Assembly: GCA_016808115.1 (NCBI GenBank)
Contig: JAEQBH010004654.1
Location: 496,001-560,000 of the forward strand
From: Tetrastigma voinierianum
Lineage: Eukaryota > Streptophyta > Magnoliopsida > Vitales > Vitaceae
DNA: 64,000 nt
Direction of reading: 5' to 3'
Shown: positions 21,500 to 33,485 of the stretch, piece after piece
Layout of the letters: the number at the start of each line of letters is the position of its first letter
Numbering within the stretch: the first letter of the stretch is position 1
Notes under the pieces: generated by a model
Database searches by the model: none
The model's input: only the letters and a program-made list of their open reading frames with translations
What the model was told of the DNA's origin: nothing
Position numbers and translations under genes: made by a program

Positions 21500-22400
21500 C
21501 TTTCCTTCAATAACTTCTCTTCAACCGGCCTCCTATTTCATGGGCAAGAATTCTCCTTCGCTGTCCAACCCGTGTTAATGGCATCCAACTGGGCCTATGG
21601 CCGCCGCATTCTCGCTTCGCCCATGATCCCCTTTCCTCTGCTGCTTCCTCTTGAAAACTCATAAGGAGTTTTCATATTGCATTTAGCCAGGTCTTCAATC
21701 ACCTCTTGCCTCTTCAGCACTTTTTCGTCAATACCCACAACATGAAGCATCAATGATCCCCTGAAGGCACATTCAAGGCATGATATACAATGTCCATCCA
21801 GCCTTCGTGATCTATCCCGCTGCATCGACATCTTCTCAAAGAACCGCTTGAATCTTTCCTTGCCACATATAGCTCTCATCTTCCCCCCCCGCTGAAAAAC
21901 AATGATTTCCTCCTCCTTTCCGGGAGGTGAGTGATTGGGAAGAATCTCGCCAAATAGCCTCACTGGCATTCCTCCTAAAGTATCAATGTAACCATATGGT
22001 AAAGATTCATACCATGTGGTCAGCTGTGATTCTTAGAGAGAATGGGAATAGATGTAACTTGGATAACCTCCCTCGTCTCAATCCCATCTCAAATTAACCG
22101 TGTTCAAGCATCCCGAGAAATCTCCTGTGTGTTCAGGCTAGGATCTTCAAAGGATGACCAAAGAACTCCGGTGTTGCTGCACCATTGTAATTAGTGCTGG
22201 TTTTAGTTCAAAGTTGTTGGCATCGATAGCTGGCTGCCTGATTGCAGAGTACTCATCTTGAATAATAGGCTTCCAGAAGTCCTCCATAGTATCAGTGATT
22301 GGAGGTCTTCTAGCCGCCGGCCCTGTCCTCATTTTGATCCCGTCTTCATCCGCTATGGTGGTAGCCGCTTCACTTTTCTGCTGCGAAGTGTTTTCTAATT
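21500..22400 (-). pseudogene. Athila-like gag, broken
   Basis: Gag packages the element RNA. On the minus strand about 22260-22170 reads IRQPAIDANNFELKPALITM, the characteristic N-terminal gag block of the Athila/Tat group ('IAANNFELKPALIQMVQ'). A downstream piece (about 21790-21640) reads RGSLMLHVVGIDEKVLKRQE, then VIEDLAKCNMKTPYE, matching the family's 'GGSLMLKSVDEAEELIEDLAMNNCEWP'. The middle is frameshifted. The piece 21156-20944 may be its C-terminal linker. The overlapping plus-strand 140-codon frame at 20711-21133 is a shadow. Confidence 0.85.
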
Positions 22401-22637
22401 CGTAATCACTGAATCGTGATCGCTTTTCGCTTCCTATGCATCAAAGTTTTTTCCGAAAGAAAACACACTTAATACACTGAGACACAATAAAACAACAAAT
22501 ATATTCAATATATTTCATAAAGGTTAGTGGTTAAAAATAACCATCGTTTGAAAAGCTATTTTTGCTCTTTCTTTCTAAATGTCCAAATTAAAGATTTCTT
22601 CTTCGTCTCGAATATTGATTTACTAAATTTTTCGATC

Positions 22638-22655
22638 CTCAAGAACGGGCGCCCA
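22638..22655 (-). promoter_or_regulatory. Primer binding site of the Athila-like element
   Basis: On the minus strand, just inside the 5' LTR, the sequence reads TGGGCGCCCGTTCTTGAG. It resembles the TGGCGCCGTTGCCGGGGA primer site usual in Athila-type elements, with insertions and changes. The separation from the LTR end (AGTTTCCCA) fits the usual AGTTTT spacer. Its position fixes the element's direction. Confidence 0.65.
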
Positions 22656-22664
22656 TGGGAAACT

Positions 22665-25517
22665 TGATGACCTCAGACCAAAACACATATACAAATTTAG
22701 TTGCACAATTACCAAAGGAATATTATCTAATCCCCGGAAACTGCACCATAAAACTTGTTGAGACCAAAAGTCTTCTAGAGTTAATCATTTTCAATTTTGG
22801 TTTTGGCCTGATATACTGCAAGTGCACAAGTCGACAAGTAATAAAATGGATATAAGTCTAGATATCGATCCCATAGCAGATCTCAAGAATTTTAAATCAA
22901 CTACCCCGACTACCTGCCCGTACTATTCGACCATAAAGTGATAGTGATCCACTTAAGAGGTCGGAAATTATACTCAAGACGAGTAAAATAAATGAACAAA
23001 AAATAAACTGAATATAAAGAATAAAGAACAAAGAATAGTTAAGAAAATAAATGGACATCGAATAATTATCTTTCGTGAGGACACATCAAGTAGTTACTAC
23101 TATGTTGAAGACCAATTCCCTGTAGTTAATACCGATAAAACTTCTCAATATTTCAGTTTTAGAATCATTCCAAGGTGTTTAGCAAGATACCGATCTTCCA
23201 AACTCCACATTTCACATTCGACTTTCCTCGATTCTCTCAAGACAGAATTAAATAACTACTTTTAAAAGGGATTTCTTAATCTAGGTATTTTTCTTTGCAA
23301 TACTTCATACCCATTTTATAATCGGGGAACCTTAGCTCCCAAGTTATCTGGCCAAGCAAGGATATACAACTTCCAGGATGCCTTTCCTCAAAATTAGAAT
23401 AGATCACCTCTCCTTGATTAGATCTCAACAACATTCCGGATTGGCCTCACTATTCGACCGAGGTGAACTCTTACTTTAAATCGATAACTCATCTAACCTC
23501 TTTCTCGGGATTTCAAGTGAGAAGAGATTTATCGGCAAATTTGCAAAAGCCCATTAGGATCTCAACAGCGTGTTAATATACCTTTTAAGCAATTGTTCAT
23601 AACTCTCAGAATGCCTTCTCCTCAGGTCACCTCAGAGGGCCTCCTTGAATCTCGTAGAGCAATGAGACAAATCTTATCACTATAAGAAACCGATATTCGG
23701 GATCAAACAAGAAACCCAACACCGTAAGTAAATTCATAAACCGAAATTCAAAAGCCGAAACAACTACAGAAAGATAATTTCGACTATAGTATCTACTTAA
23801 TGGTCGGATTCTCACCATCAATTACACGCCACAAAGATTCCTCCGATCATAAGAATAATCGCACTGGAATCAAGAGTTGACCTGTAAATTTGTCTCGAAC
23901 TTCCAAACATTCCGTAGTAATTCTTGAAAGAATAGAATTTGCATTCGCCTTCGTCAAAATCCATTAACAATACCTGCATCTTAAAATAAAACGAAAGATA
24001 AAACGATAAATCTAATCTAATCTTTAACTATCAACATTCAAGAAGAGAAAAGAAAAGAAAAGAAAAGAAAAGAAAACTAAAAGGAAAATAAAGAAAATGA
24101 GTCAAATACCTGCACCTCTCGCCCGTGTCACCGCCTAAGCCGCGCTCCTCTTCCGGTAGCCGATATTTATAGGGTTTCTCAGTTGGGCCCTAATCCCAAC
24201 GCATTCGATTGTGGATTTCCAAGTGGACTGGCCCAAGTTACTATTCAAGTCGCGACCTCGAATCCCTTGTCGCGACATCATCCATGTCGCGACATCGATC
24301 TCACGTCGCGACATCAACTTAAGTCTATGCAGCCTTGAACTGGTCGTTCATGATGTCGCGACCTCAATCTCTTGTCGTGACATCAACCCGCGTCTTCTCG
24401 CAGCTTCAATGGTTGCTCCCGATGTCGCGACATCAATCTTCAGTCGCGACATCAACTAAAATGAACCGGCAGCCTTCAACTGATACTCGCGCGTCGCGAC
24501 ATCGCACCGTCGCATCACTTTATGCCTTTGCGTAGTTTCTCAATTGGTCTCTCCCCGGGATGTCGCGACATCGATATCTTGTCGCGATAAGTACATATGT
24601 CATCGAGGGTTTAATGGTTGCTTCGCTTTGTCGCGATATCATTCTCTTGTCGTGATACCGCCTAAGTGACCCCATAAGCTTCCACCGACATTGCTCTTGG
24701 TGTTATTAACACCTCTTTGTCGCGACATCAATCCTCACGCGAAGATCAATTCACGCCTCAAAGAACTGGTCGCTTCCCGATGTCGCGACTTCGGGCTCCT
24801 CTCGTCGCGACAACAACTCGAGTTACTCACCACCTCACCAAGCCGTCGCAGCTTCGCGAGCCCTTCGTCGCGTACTTCCATCCCCAGTTCAAGATCAACC
24901 CTCGCCGCGACATCACGATGTCGCGACATCATTCCCTTAGCTTCCGGGTTAATCCCCTCACCGCTTATCCGTGACTCCCGCCGCGCACGCTTGCTTATTT
25001 CTTCACTTTTCCGATGTCAATGCATCTTCTCTTAGTCGGCATCTTTGTCAGTGACTTCTTTTTCTTGCATCAACATGTCGCGATCAAGCCGCTTAATTAT
25101 CACGATGTCACGACAACATCCAGATAATGCGACACAGTCTTCTCTTCTTCTTCATTTCCCCTCTCGGTTGCTTCAATTGAGGTTTCTTTAACTCTCAAAT
25201 TCGCCTTTGTTCTTCAAGTAAGTCTGCTCGACCGGAGTTTTACCGCCGCAACCCGATATGCATTTTGACACGCGAGCTTCACGACATCAAAGTTCCTTCC
25301 ACTTGCGCGCCTTTCGTCGCAGAACTTGCTTCAAATGCACTATCTCATTAACGCCGATCACCTTCGCTTTTTCTCGCAAAAATTCTTCTTTTCTTGAATT
25401 CCCGCCATTTCTATCAGCCAAGTTAGTTATTCCATACTCCCGCATCTTAATTATTCCTTTTTACATTAAAATCAAACAGAAAAATGGACTAAAAATAGAT
25501 GACTTTTAAGCTCATCA
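22665..25517 (-). repeat. 5' LTR of the Athila-like element
   Basis: A 2.85 kb LTR. In plus-strand reading it begins TGATGACCTCAG and ends AGCTCATCA, so the LTR has TGATGA/TCATCA inverted ends. It aligns over its whole length with 9625-12525. A run 'aaaagaaaagaaaagaaaag' (about 24045-24075) is expanded relative to the partner. The GTCGCGAC array occupies its right third. Confidence 0.8.
24247..25110. repeat. GTCGCGAC array in 5' LTR
   Basis: About twenty copies of GTCGCGAC or one-step variants, mostly in the form GTCGCGACATCAA or GTCGCGACATCGAT, separated by irregular unique sequence. Variants such as gtcgtgac, gtcacgac and gtcgcgat are single CpG-type or C-to-T changes. Confidence 0.85.
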
Positions 25518-26320
25518 GATACCAAGCGTGTCGTCTCGGTCAACCGGATTATATTCCCAATCACGACCACCCACAAAAAAAAAAAAAAAAAAAACGTTCC
25601 TTCCAATGTTTGTGGGAAGACGAGATCCGAAATGACCGGGCCGCATCGAGCGTTTGAAGATGTACAAAGCCCTAATTTTAATTCTTCACGCTTAAAGAAG
25701 TCTAAGAGTAATGCAATGCTAGGTACCCCAAGACCTTTATCCCTAAGATTTACTAGCAATAATTTAACGCCCCAGGTTAGGAGAAAGTCAGTCGACATAT
25801 ATAAAAATGTTACAAACGCTGGAGCAAAGGATGTTGGAGGGAAACTGAGGCCATCTCTAAGGTCGCCTTGAAAAACAAACCATCTTCGGGCACGTGAAAC
25901 GCACGTGAGAGGTGAGAAAGTCGTGGCACCAACCGACAATCAAGGAGGCCGCAGGCAAGAGGCGAATTGCAACTAAAATAGTTCGACCCAATTAGGGCCC
26001 ATAGTTTAAGATTCAGATACCGCCTCGGCAAGGTAGCCACCATGATACTCCGATTCACCGACCTTACCCCTTTTGCCTTTGCCACAGGGGGAAGGGGACT
26101 CGCAAAGGGACACGACGTCAATAGCAAAGGACGACCGGGCTCCTCTCCCATTCGCCCTAAGTCCAAACCCCTCGCAGGAACTACCCTATGCGCAAACCAA
26201 AGGACGATCGGGCTCAGAGGAGGTACATGATTGAGTAAGTATGAAGGCGAACTAATTCCGACTTTAAAATAGGAAATAAGGGAACAAATAAACACCATCA
26301 GGACCCATGAACTCAAAACA
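25518..26320 (-). pseudogene. gag-like domain of host retroelement
   Basis: Two overlapping minus-strand frames (26316-25810 and 25939-25472) together show a helical region. The part reading FVTFLYMSTDFLLTWGV, then LGVPSIALLLDFFKREE, and later SDLVFPQTLEGTFFF resembles the 'putative plant transposon protein' gag domain of large plant LTR elements (family pattern: PLxPFxxxFLxxL..APSQL..NSW, then PS...F..FF). An A-run at 25576-25595 encodes the odd poly-Phe. The piece is cut at 25517 by the Athila-like LTR and may resume at 9624. Its function as gag is an inference. Confidence 0.4.
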
Positions 26321-27320
26321 AACAGCGCAAACGAGGAAGAAGAAGAAAGATGTACTTAGACAGGACACGAAACGATCCGAGCGAGACGTATCGATAAAAA
26401 CACCAATGTCCACGTGGATAGTCCGAAGAGTTCGAGAAAGCAAAAAATTCAAGGTCACAACGAAAGAGGGTTGAAGAACAGAAAAAAGTAAGGAAGAGGA
26501 ATAAGGTCCGAGTAACTACAAGACGTTTAAAAATAAAACTGGGAATGTCAACCGAAACGAGCACAAAAGTCGAGAGAGGCCATCATTATCACAATGCAAT
26601 TGATCATCGCAAGTTTGATCAACAAACTCGCCCGCCAATGCGGAACCCGCGCTCAAACTGTAAACGATTCGGCCGTCAGTTTTTGTTTCAAGAAGGGTCA
26701 GTAAGAATCAATGACGCTTAAATAAAAGCTGTTTTACAGCCCGCATACCCGCGGTTCAGTCGTAAAGGTGTTCGTAACCTTCCGCAGGAGGGCGTGGAAG
26801 CCCTCACCCAGGAACTTCGTCTATTAACGGCTGTCCCTGCCCCCCGAGGCTTGGGTCCAGGGTCAACACTGCGGGGCCGAACTCGTGACGTGGACAATCC
26901 ACTGACCGCCCGAGCAAACCCAAAAGAAAGGAAAAGACTCCTACCCTTCGCCATCCAAGATTTTGCCTTCTTTATGAAGAAAGATCTTCCACGATTACGC
27001 TTCCCCAATTATCCCCTGCATCCACCACAATGATAAGTGAAAGAAGGACCCCTACTAGTCTGGGAAGACAAGTCAGATTATCCAACAGTTTAAAGCTCAA
27101 TGCTCATCATCCACTATAAATACAAAGTAATCCCACCAAAGAAAGGTATGCATCATAACGCCTATCCAAATAATTATTTTTCCATAAGAGAGAAATCGAC
27201 TTAGGATTGAGAGCCTAGGCGCACCCGTTTAATATCCTTTCATTGCAGCAACAAGATCATTCACACTGCGCCCACAGCCTCATACAAGCTCCCGCCCGGT
27301 ATCAAGAGAAAGAGTGTCAT
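26321..27320. other. Retroelement UTR/LTR-like sequence
   Basis: GC-moderate sequence with no convincing gene. Short frames (27008-26718 minus, 26794-27033 plus) overlap each other and match nothing I recognise. The stretch 27100-27310 has the look of an LTR promoter and leader on the plus strand: TATA-like box, 'gtatgcatca', then 'cgacttaggattgagag'. It probably belongs to the host element of the gag-like fragments, but no second LTR copy was found. Confidence 0.3.
27115..27122 (+). promoter_or_regulatory. Possible TATA box
   Basis: TATAAATA within 'ccactataaatacaaag', in LTR-like context. It is a motif match only. Confidence 0.35.
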
Positions 27321-27516
27321 CAATTTATATATTTTTTATTTTTATTTGAAGAATAATATAATTTGTAAATTTAATTTTTTTTAACAATTTTAAAGTTTTA
27401 TCATGTTGCCTATAACTCATATTTGGTTATATTATTCAGACTTAATTAAAATTAAGAGATAATTTAACCCCATTTAACCGCACTAAATTATATACTTCAA
27501 ATTTTTTCTTAATACG

Positions 27517-27702
27517 CCTCTCTCTCTTCTGTCTCTCTCTCTCTCTCTCTCTCCTCCCCTCTCCTCCCTCCTCCTCTCTCCTCCCCCCCCCCTCCTCCCT
27601 CCCCCCTCTCTCCTCCTCCTCCCCCCCCCCCCCCCCCCTCCCCTCCTCCTCCCCTCCCGCCTCCCCCTCCTCCTCCCCTCCCCTCCCCCCCTCCTCCCCT
27701 CC
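27517..27702. repeat. Polypyrimidine tract (CT and CCT runs, long C run)
   Basis: Almost pure C/T for 186 bases, with (CT)n, (CCT)n and an uninterrupted C run of about 18 bases at 27621-27638. The minus strand is polypurine with many G runs, able in principle to form triplex or G-quadruplex structures. Glycine/glutamate-rich open frames on the minus strand are by-products. Confidence 0.95.
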
Positions 27703-29942
27703 ACACTCCCTGCCCACATAACTCTAATATCTGTTCCATCTAAAAATGGGCTCATCCAGCGCAATCTTCGCGCTGAGTCCGCCCAGACTCAAAGCGGATC
27801 ATGGGCCATGGGAAATTAGATCCAAAAGTAAGAAAGATAAAATTCATTAAGATTTCTTATTAATTATTATTTATATGTATATTTTTACATTTGACTTCTA
27901 TTACAACGTTTTGCTCAAGTAATTTCATTTAATTCTAACTCTCTTACATCCATCCCTTTTATCATTTGAATCATACTCATGTTGAAATTATCGGGATATT
28001 TTCCCAATGTTTAGCTCTAACCTCTACCAGGCTATGTATTGTTATTATTAATATTAAGTACAAATTATTATTATTATTTTTTTATTAGTTATGAATATTT
28101 TTACTCATTTAAAGTAATTTTTATATTACCATCACATCTGGTTGTCAAAAAAAAGTTATTTTTATATTATAATATTTTTTTTTAAAAAAGATAAATTTAT
28201 TGATTCAAATTAACAAAACAATTGATAGAAAACACATAATTAAAATTGTTAAAAATTTTAGAGGATGACATAAGATTCAGGTTAATAGAAAAAATGATCG
28301 GTTCATGCCTTATATATTTGATAATCCAAAAATACATAGAATATCTAATATTTTAAGTATCTCAGTGAACATAATCACGAACTTGATTTTGAGCCTACTT
28401 ATTATATGATCGGGAATTTCTACTTTCTAATCTCCTGAATCTACAACACAAAACTAAGAAGTTAACTCACGACGACACAACCATCCTTATTACATGAATG
28501 GTGTTTTAACGACAAAATTGACACCATAAACTAGCCAAATTACAAAAACACAAAAAAAGGGAAGCAAACTTAGATATCAAAGTAATAAATCATTTTATTG
28601 AAAAACAAAACTCATATCTTAGGAAGAAAACGATGGAATGGATAATTTCAAGCCAAAAATTATTAAAAAAATAACCCTTATCTCTTAAGGAAACAAGGCA
28701 TGAAAAAGAAAAAGTGTGAAGGGCGACTGAGGTTTCTAAAGAAAAGTTGGTCGATTTAATTAGATTATAGTTTTAACATCAAACGTGTTATCATTTAAAA
28801 GACAGATTAAAACATATTATCACTTTATTTTATTTTTCATATTAATCCTTTCACATTTTCAAAAAAATATAAAATTAATAAAATTACAATGTTTTTAAAT
28901 TAAAATTAATTTGATGACACAAAATATTAAAACAATTTTTAATTATAATTTAATATCGAATATTTGAAATATTCTCATCACATGGTGATTGTTCACTGTT
29001 AAAAAACAAGATTAAAGTGTATTACGTGAGGGGTTTCAAGCTTCCATTTAAATAATGTTTAATAATTTGAATTATAATGGTATTAAAAAACTCTTAAATA
29101 AAATATTTTTATAAATCAAAGTACTTATTTATTATTTAAAATGTGATTAAATGTGTTTTAACAAAAATAATTGAAGTAAAAAAATAAAAATAATTTTATT
29201 TGTTAATGAATAAATATAAATATAGTTAACAAAATTCAAACGTTTTTTCAAAAGTAAATAATAATATGTGTAGTAAGTACATTAAAAACAATAATAATAT
29301 AGGCTATATGCCAAACTTAGGGAGCCTTTTTTTTTTTTTTTACTTAATACTTAAAAAAGATTTATTTAACCATATGCTGAATAATGCTTAATAGTATTAA
29401 ATATTAAATCATTTATTTTTTTAATATTTATATTTTATTGGTATTAAATTATTTTGTTTTATATAGTTAAAATCAACATCTAAACATATTAAAAATAATT
29501 AAGTATAATTTTTATATAATGATGATAACTGATTTTTTAAAAAGGAATATAAATATTTAGTTAAAATACCTTAAATAATTAAAATTTGTAAAGGAGGTTT
29601 TTTTAAAAATGAGACTTATAATGGGAAAAATTGAAAAAAAATTGCTATTTTTACAAGAAAACAATTAGGGTATTTTTAGATTTCTAAAATTTAGTTTTCA
29701 AAATGTCTTTTCATTAAATCACCATTTTTTTAAAAGGTTAAATCACCTTTATTATAATGATAAAATACAAAATATTTGTATAATATATGTATAACATATT
29801 AACATATTTACAAAATAATTAAAATGATAAATTTGTTTACAATATAAATATTTATTATTATCATTTTTACCAAAATAATTATTTTATTTATTTGAAAGGG
29901 TATAATTAAAATAGAATATATATATATATATATATTATATAG

Positions 29943-29996
<54 letters not shown>

Positions 29997-30480
29997 TTTA
30001 AAAATACTTTATGTTCTTAAAGTTTTGAAATATTCTATGTGGAATTTAAAAAAAATTTAAAATTTTGTACATATTCTAAAGTATGGCCTTTTTTGAATTG
30101 AGAAAAGCAAAATATTTTAGTTTTTTATATTTAAAAGAAATTTTCAAAATTAAAAGAAAATGAAAACAAAAAGTCTAAAGTGTTAAGTAATTTATTTTCA
30201 AAAATAAGCCAAAAAACAAACGTTATCTTAACAAAATTAAAAATTGACAAACACATCAATAACTGAAACATAATCTTGAAATTTTATAATGTTATATATT
30301 ACTTTTAAAATATTCTTATATATTTTGGAGGATGTAATTCCTCTATGATTATCCCTAAATGGCAAATGCAATATTATCTAAATGAAAAAGACAAAAATAA
30401 AAGAAAGAAAGTCATTTATAAAATAAATAAAAAATCTCCAAATGAACACCAAAATTTTAAAAAATAATAATAATTAAAGG
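27703..30480. other. AT-rich intergenic DNA
   Basis: About 2.8 kb of very AT-rich sequence with A and T runs and no open frame of note. No transposon ends or gene exons were recognised. A TA microsatellite lies at 29916-29992. Confidence 0.7.
29916..29992. repeat. TA dinucleotide microsatellite
   Basis: Interrupted (TA)n with 'tattatatagtatataat' near the left end, then an unbroken run. Confidence 0.95.
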
Positions 30481-30673
30481 AGAAAAAGTAGAAGGGAGGG
30501 GGAGGGGTGAGACCTGTTCTCATCAAGGAAAGATAATACAGAGTATGTGATTTTCTGAGAAAATAGAGAAAGTGTAAGAAAGGGCAACAAAGCCAATCAT
30601 TTTTCCTTTCCTAAGTGACTCTTTCATCCGTCGGTACTCTGCCCTCCCAACATTACGAAGGTCGGAGACAACA

Positions 30674-32380
30674 TTGTCTATCTCAGCTCTTCTCAAAGTC
30701 TGCAAGACAACCTCTTCTCTCGAGCAGGTCCATAGCCGTATAATCGGCAAGGGCCTCCACGAAGACCATTTTATTATGTCCCAATTCATCACTCTTTGTA
30801 ATTCTCTTTGTAACTTATCTTACTCAACTAGCGTCTTCAACCTCGTTTCCTCTCCTAGTACCGTTCTGTGGAACACTTATATGAAAGGGCAGTCCGAGAA
30901 TGAATCCCTTTCCCTTACCATCTCGATTTTTATCCGCATGAAGCGGTCAGATGCTGTTCCTGATAAATTTACATACCCGTCGTTGATCAAGGCTTGCTCC
31001 AAAGAGTGTGCGGTGAAAGAAGGCGTGGCACTTCATGGGTCGGCAGTGAGGTGGGGGGCTGATGACGGATGTTCTGGTAGATGACGGGAGCCTGGATCCA
31101 TTTGTATGCCATGTGGGAGATTTATGCGCCAATGCAAGGTATTTGATGAAATGCGCGAGAGGAATGTCGTTTTTGACGGCTATGATCGTTGATATGCCAG
31201 TTTTGGCAGGATTTGCAGTTGTAGTTGTTTGGACAAGATGCCGGAGAAGAGTTCGGCGCCCTGGAATGCAATAATAAGTGGCTATGCAGCGATCAAGACT
31301 GCCAGGAAGATGTTTTGATAATGCCTTTACCGGTAAATGTGGTTTTTATACTATAATGATTGATGGGTATGCTGGGGTGATGGCATCGGCGAGGTTTGTT
31401 TTCGAGGAAATCTGCAGAAAGATGTTGTCGCTTAATCGTGCTGATATCTGTGTGTAGTATCGGTCAGCCTAATTTAGGCTGTGAAGATATTTCGCGAAAT
31501 GTGCTCAATGAAATGCCGTCGGAGTTCATACGGTAAGTTTAATGTCGGTTGTTCAAATAGGTAGTCGGGTCAGGCTAAATGGGTTGATGATTATGTGAGT
31601 AAAAGCTCAATTGATATTCGTCAGGCTCATGTCATTGCTGCTCTTATAGATATGAACGCAAAGCAAAGAAACATGATATAAATCAGTTTTAACAGACGTC
31701 ACGCATCTAATCTCTTACTGTTCTATGATGGCAAATACCGTCAGTTAAAGTATTCTCGCGCGCCAGCCTTCTAGATGTTAAACAGATTGGGTTTGACCTC
31801 AGATGATGTGGTATTCAATCATCCCATTGTTTTGCAGCCACAGGCCTGCCATTTATGAATGCTGCCAGTTTTGAGACTTAAGAAAACTGAACCACTTTTA
31901 TAAATCTTTCTTCCTTATCACTATGTACATAAGATCTTCTATATGGATTATAAGAATTCGAAACAAAGCCTTCCGCGTTTCCAAACTATGCTCAGGAAAC
32001 CATACGGCATAAGTGTACTTGAAGTGCAAGCAGAATGTATACTGAGCAGTATGGTTGTGAACAATTTTTGTTTGAATCTCAAAAACGCAGGCAATTTATG
32101 TTGTTGTCAAACATATGCGCAGATGAACAATGGTTAGATGTCAATCTTTACGAAACAGACGAAGGACAGAGGATCTGAAAGATACCCGTTAGTTGATTTA
32201 GTTAAGAGGCCGAGCGAGCTTCCTGATACACCTTTACATGAGATGCTTGCTGATATTGATCAGCCCATCCCTGAAATAATATTGAAGGAGATTTAATCGT
32301 GGAAATTCAACTTGTATCTGAAATTTTGAAGGACGGTTTGCTTGTTGAGATCCAGTATAACAGATGCATGGCAGAGTGGT
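30674..32380 (+). pseudogene. PPR protein (E-class), pseudogene
   Basis: Pentatricopeptide repeat proteins bind organellar RNA. The first 137 codons are open and show the typical PLS-class start: SALLKVCKTTSSLEQVHSRI, HFIMSQFITLCN, then VLWNTYMKGQSENES, DKFTYPSLIKACSKECAVKE and VALHGSAVRWG. After a stop at about 31082 the homology continues in shifting frames (KVFDEMRERNVV-like at 31135-31175, AWNAIISGY-like near 31260, YTIMIDGYAG near 31355, WVDDYVSKSSIDIRQAHV near 31580). The E-domain remnant NAGNLCC/FMLLSNICADEQWLDVN lies at 32085-32140, followed by LHEMLADIDQPIPEI-like sequence near 32240. An intact protein would be about 560 residues. Many frameshifts and stops show it is dead. No introns are evident. 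Confidence 0.9.
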
Positions 32381-33189
32381 GAGTGCTCAAATGAACTGCT
32401 AGACTGGGAAGATTTATCCCTATAATTATGGAAATTACAATTTGGTTTTAGGGATTATTGGCTACAGTCATAGGAATCTTATTGCGCCCAGCGTGCATGG
32501 AATTCTTATTATGTTATGCTATGAACTTGTCTGTTGTAAGAACTCATAACAAATAATTTATGGCTGCAATGGTTTCCTATCACTACTAAGTGCTGCAGTA
32601 ATTTTTGTTTCAACCTAATATGTACATTATCATTTTCTTAATGGAAAGATTCTATAAAGTTTTGAATACCATGGCAGATTGCCTCTTTAGTCATTCAAGC
32701 AACTGACGGTACCAATGGCTTATTGCATCTCATAGATCTTCAGATCTTGTCTTGAAGCTCCATCTTGCAGCTCCTAACTGAATTCCTAAATGCACTGACG
32801 GGGTGACTAGATTATTCATACCCAGGTAATTAACTGTAAAACTGGTCTTGGTGGATAACCTGCTGCCAATCTTTCATATTCTTTCCATGGCTAAGTACTA
32901 TATCTATCTCTAAAAATATGATTTCTGGTATTAATAGTTATGATCAATTGTATAAATAATATCCATCTGCAGGTAAATGGTAATATGGTTTTCAAGTTTG
33001 ATGATAGAGTTTTCATGGGGTATTTAGTTGTAATGTTGTTGGGCCATTTGCATGCTCAAGTCAAACTCTTCTAGTGAATGAGTTGATTCTTGAGTGATGT
33101 CCCAAAATAGTCCTTTTTAAAAATATATATATTCCCAAAGTAATTTGTGTTTCAAAGTAATGCTCAAACTAATATCTTTTTACCATATC
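32381..33189. other. Intergenic sequence downstream of the PPR pseudogene
   Basis: No recognisable gene or transposon. It may include the old 3' untranslated region of the PPR gene. Confidence 0.5.
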
Positions 33190-33485
33190 ATTAAAACCGC
33201 AGTTGATGACGACAGTTTTAAATTTTTTAAAATGGTTAAAACCTTAGTCATCAACTACAATTTTAGGTTTAAAATTAAAACCATAATTGGTGATTACGGT
33301 TTTAATCATTTAAAAATAAATAAATAAACCGTAGTTACCAATCATGATTTTAACTATAAGAAATCATAGTCATTAACTATAGTTTTAAAAAATTTAAAAC
33401 CGTAATTACCAACTACTATTTTGGTGATGTGGAAAAAACTCTAGTTTTAAAATAGTTAAAATTACCAATTATGGTTTTGGTGGTG
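33190..33485. repeat. Palindromic AACCGTAGTT microrepeat cluster
   Basis: Around ten alternating direct and inverted copies of a short motif (AAAACCGTAGTTNNCAACTACGGTTTT and decayed forms) are packed in about 300 bases. Examples start near 33196, 33240, 33288, 33335, 33365, 33397 and 33450. Two later copies are followed by 'ggtgatgtgg' or 'ggtggtgtgg'. Each pair can fold into a short hairpin. Confidence 0.8.

Larger units (their letters stand above)
9625..25517 (-). mobile_element. Athila-like Ty3/gypsy retrotransposon, decayed, near complete
   Basis: A 15.9 kb element read on the minus strand: 5' LTR (25517-22665), PBS (22655-22638), gag, protease, RT/RNase H, integrase, a 4.6 kb unassigned 3' region, PPT (12543-12526) and 3' LTR (12525-9625). 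The domain order PR-RT-RH-IN, the gag motif FELKPALITMVQQ, the protease motif SGASIDLMPL and the long LTRs place it in the Athila/Tat (non-chromovirus) group. The extra space after integrase is where Athila elements carry an env-like gene, but none is readable here. Every coding domain has frameshifts and stops, so it is not autonomous. It appears inserted in a gag-like region of an older element. No target duplication was recognised. Confidence 0.85.

Noticed and set aside
26794..27033. 79-codon plus-strand frame and 96-codon minus-strand frame over the same bases
   Set aside because: The two compete for the same GC-rich sequence, with no recognisable domain and no supporting neighbours.
27442..27764. 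Three Gly/Glu/Arg-rich frames of 76-93 codons, minus strand
   Set aside because: They are translations of a polypyrimidine tract in three frames, with no gene context.
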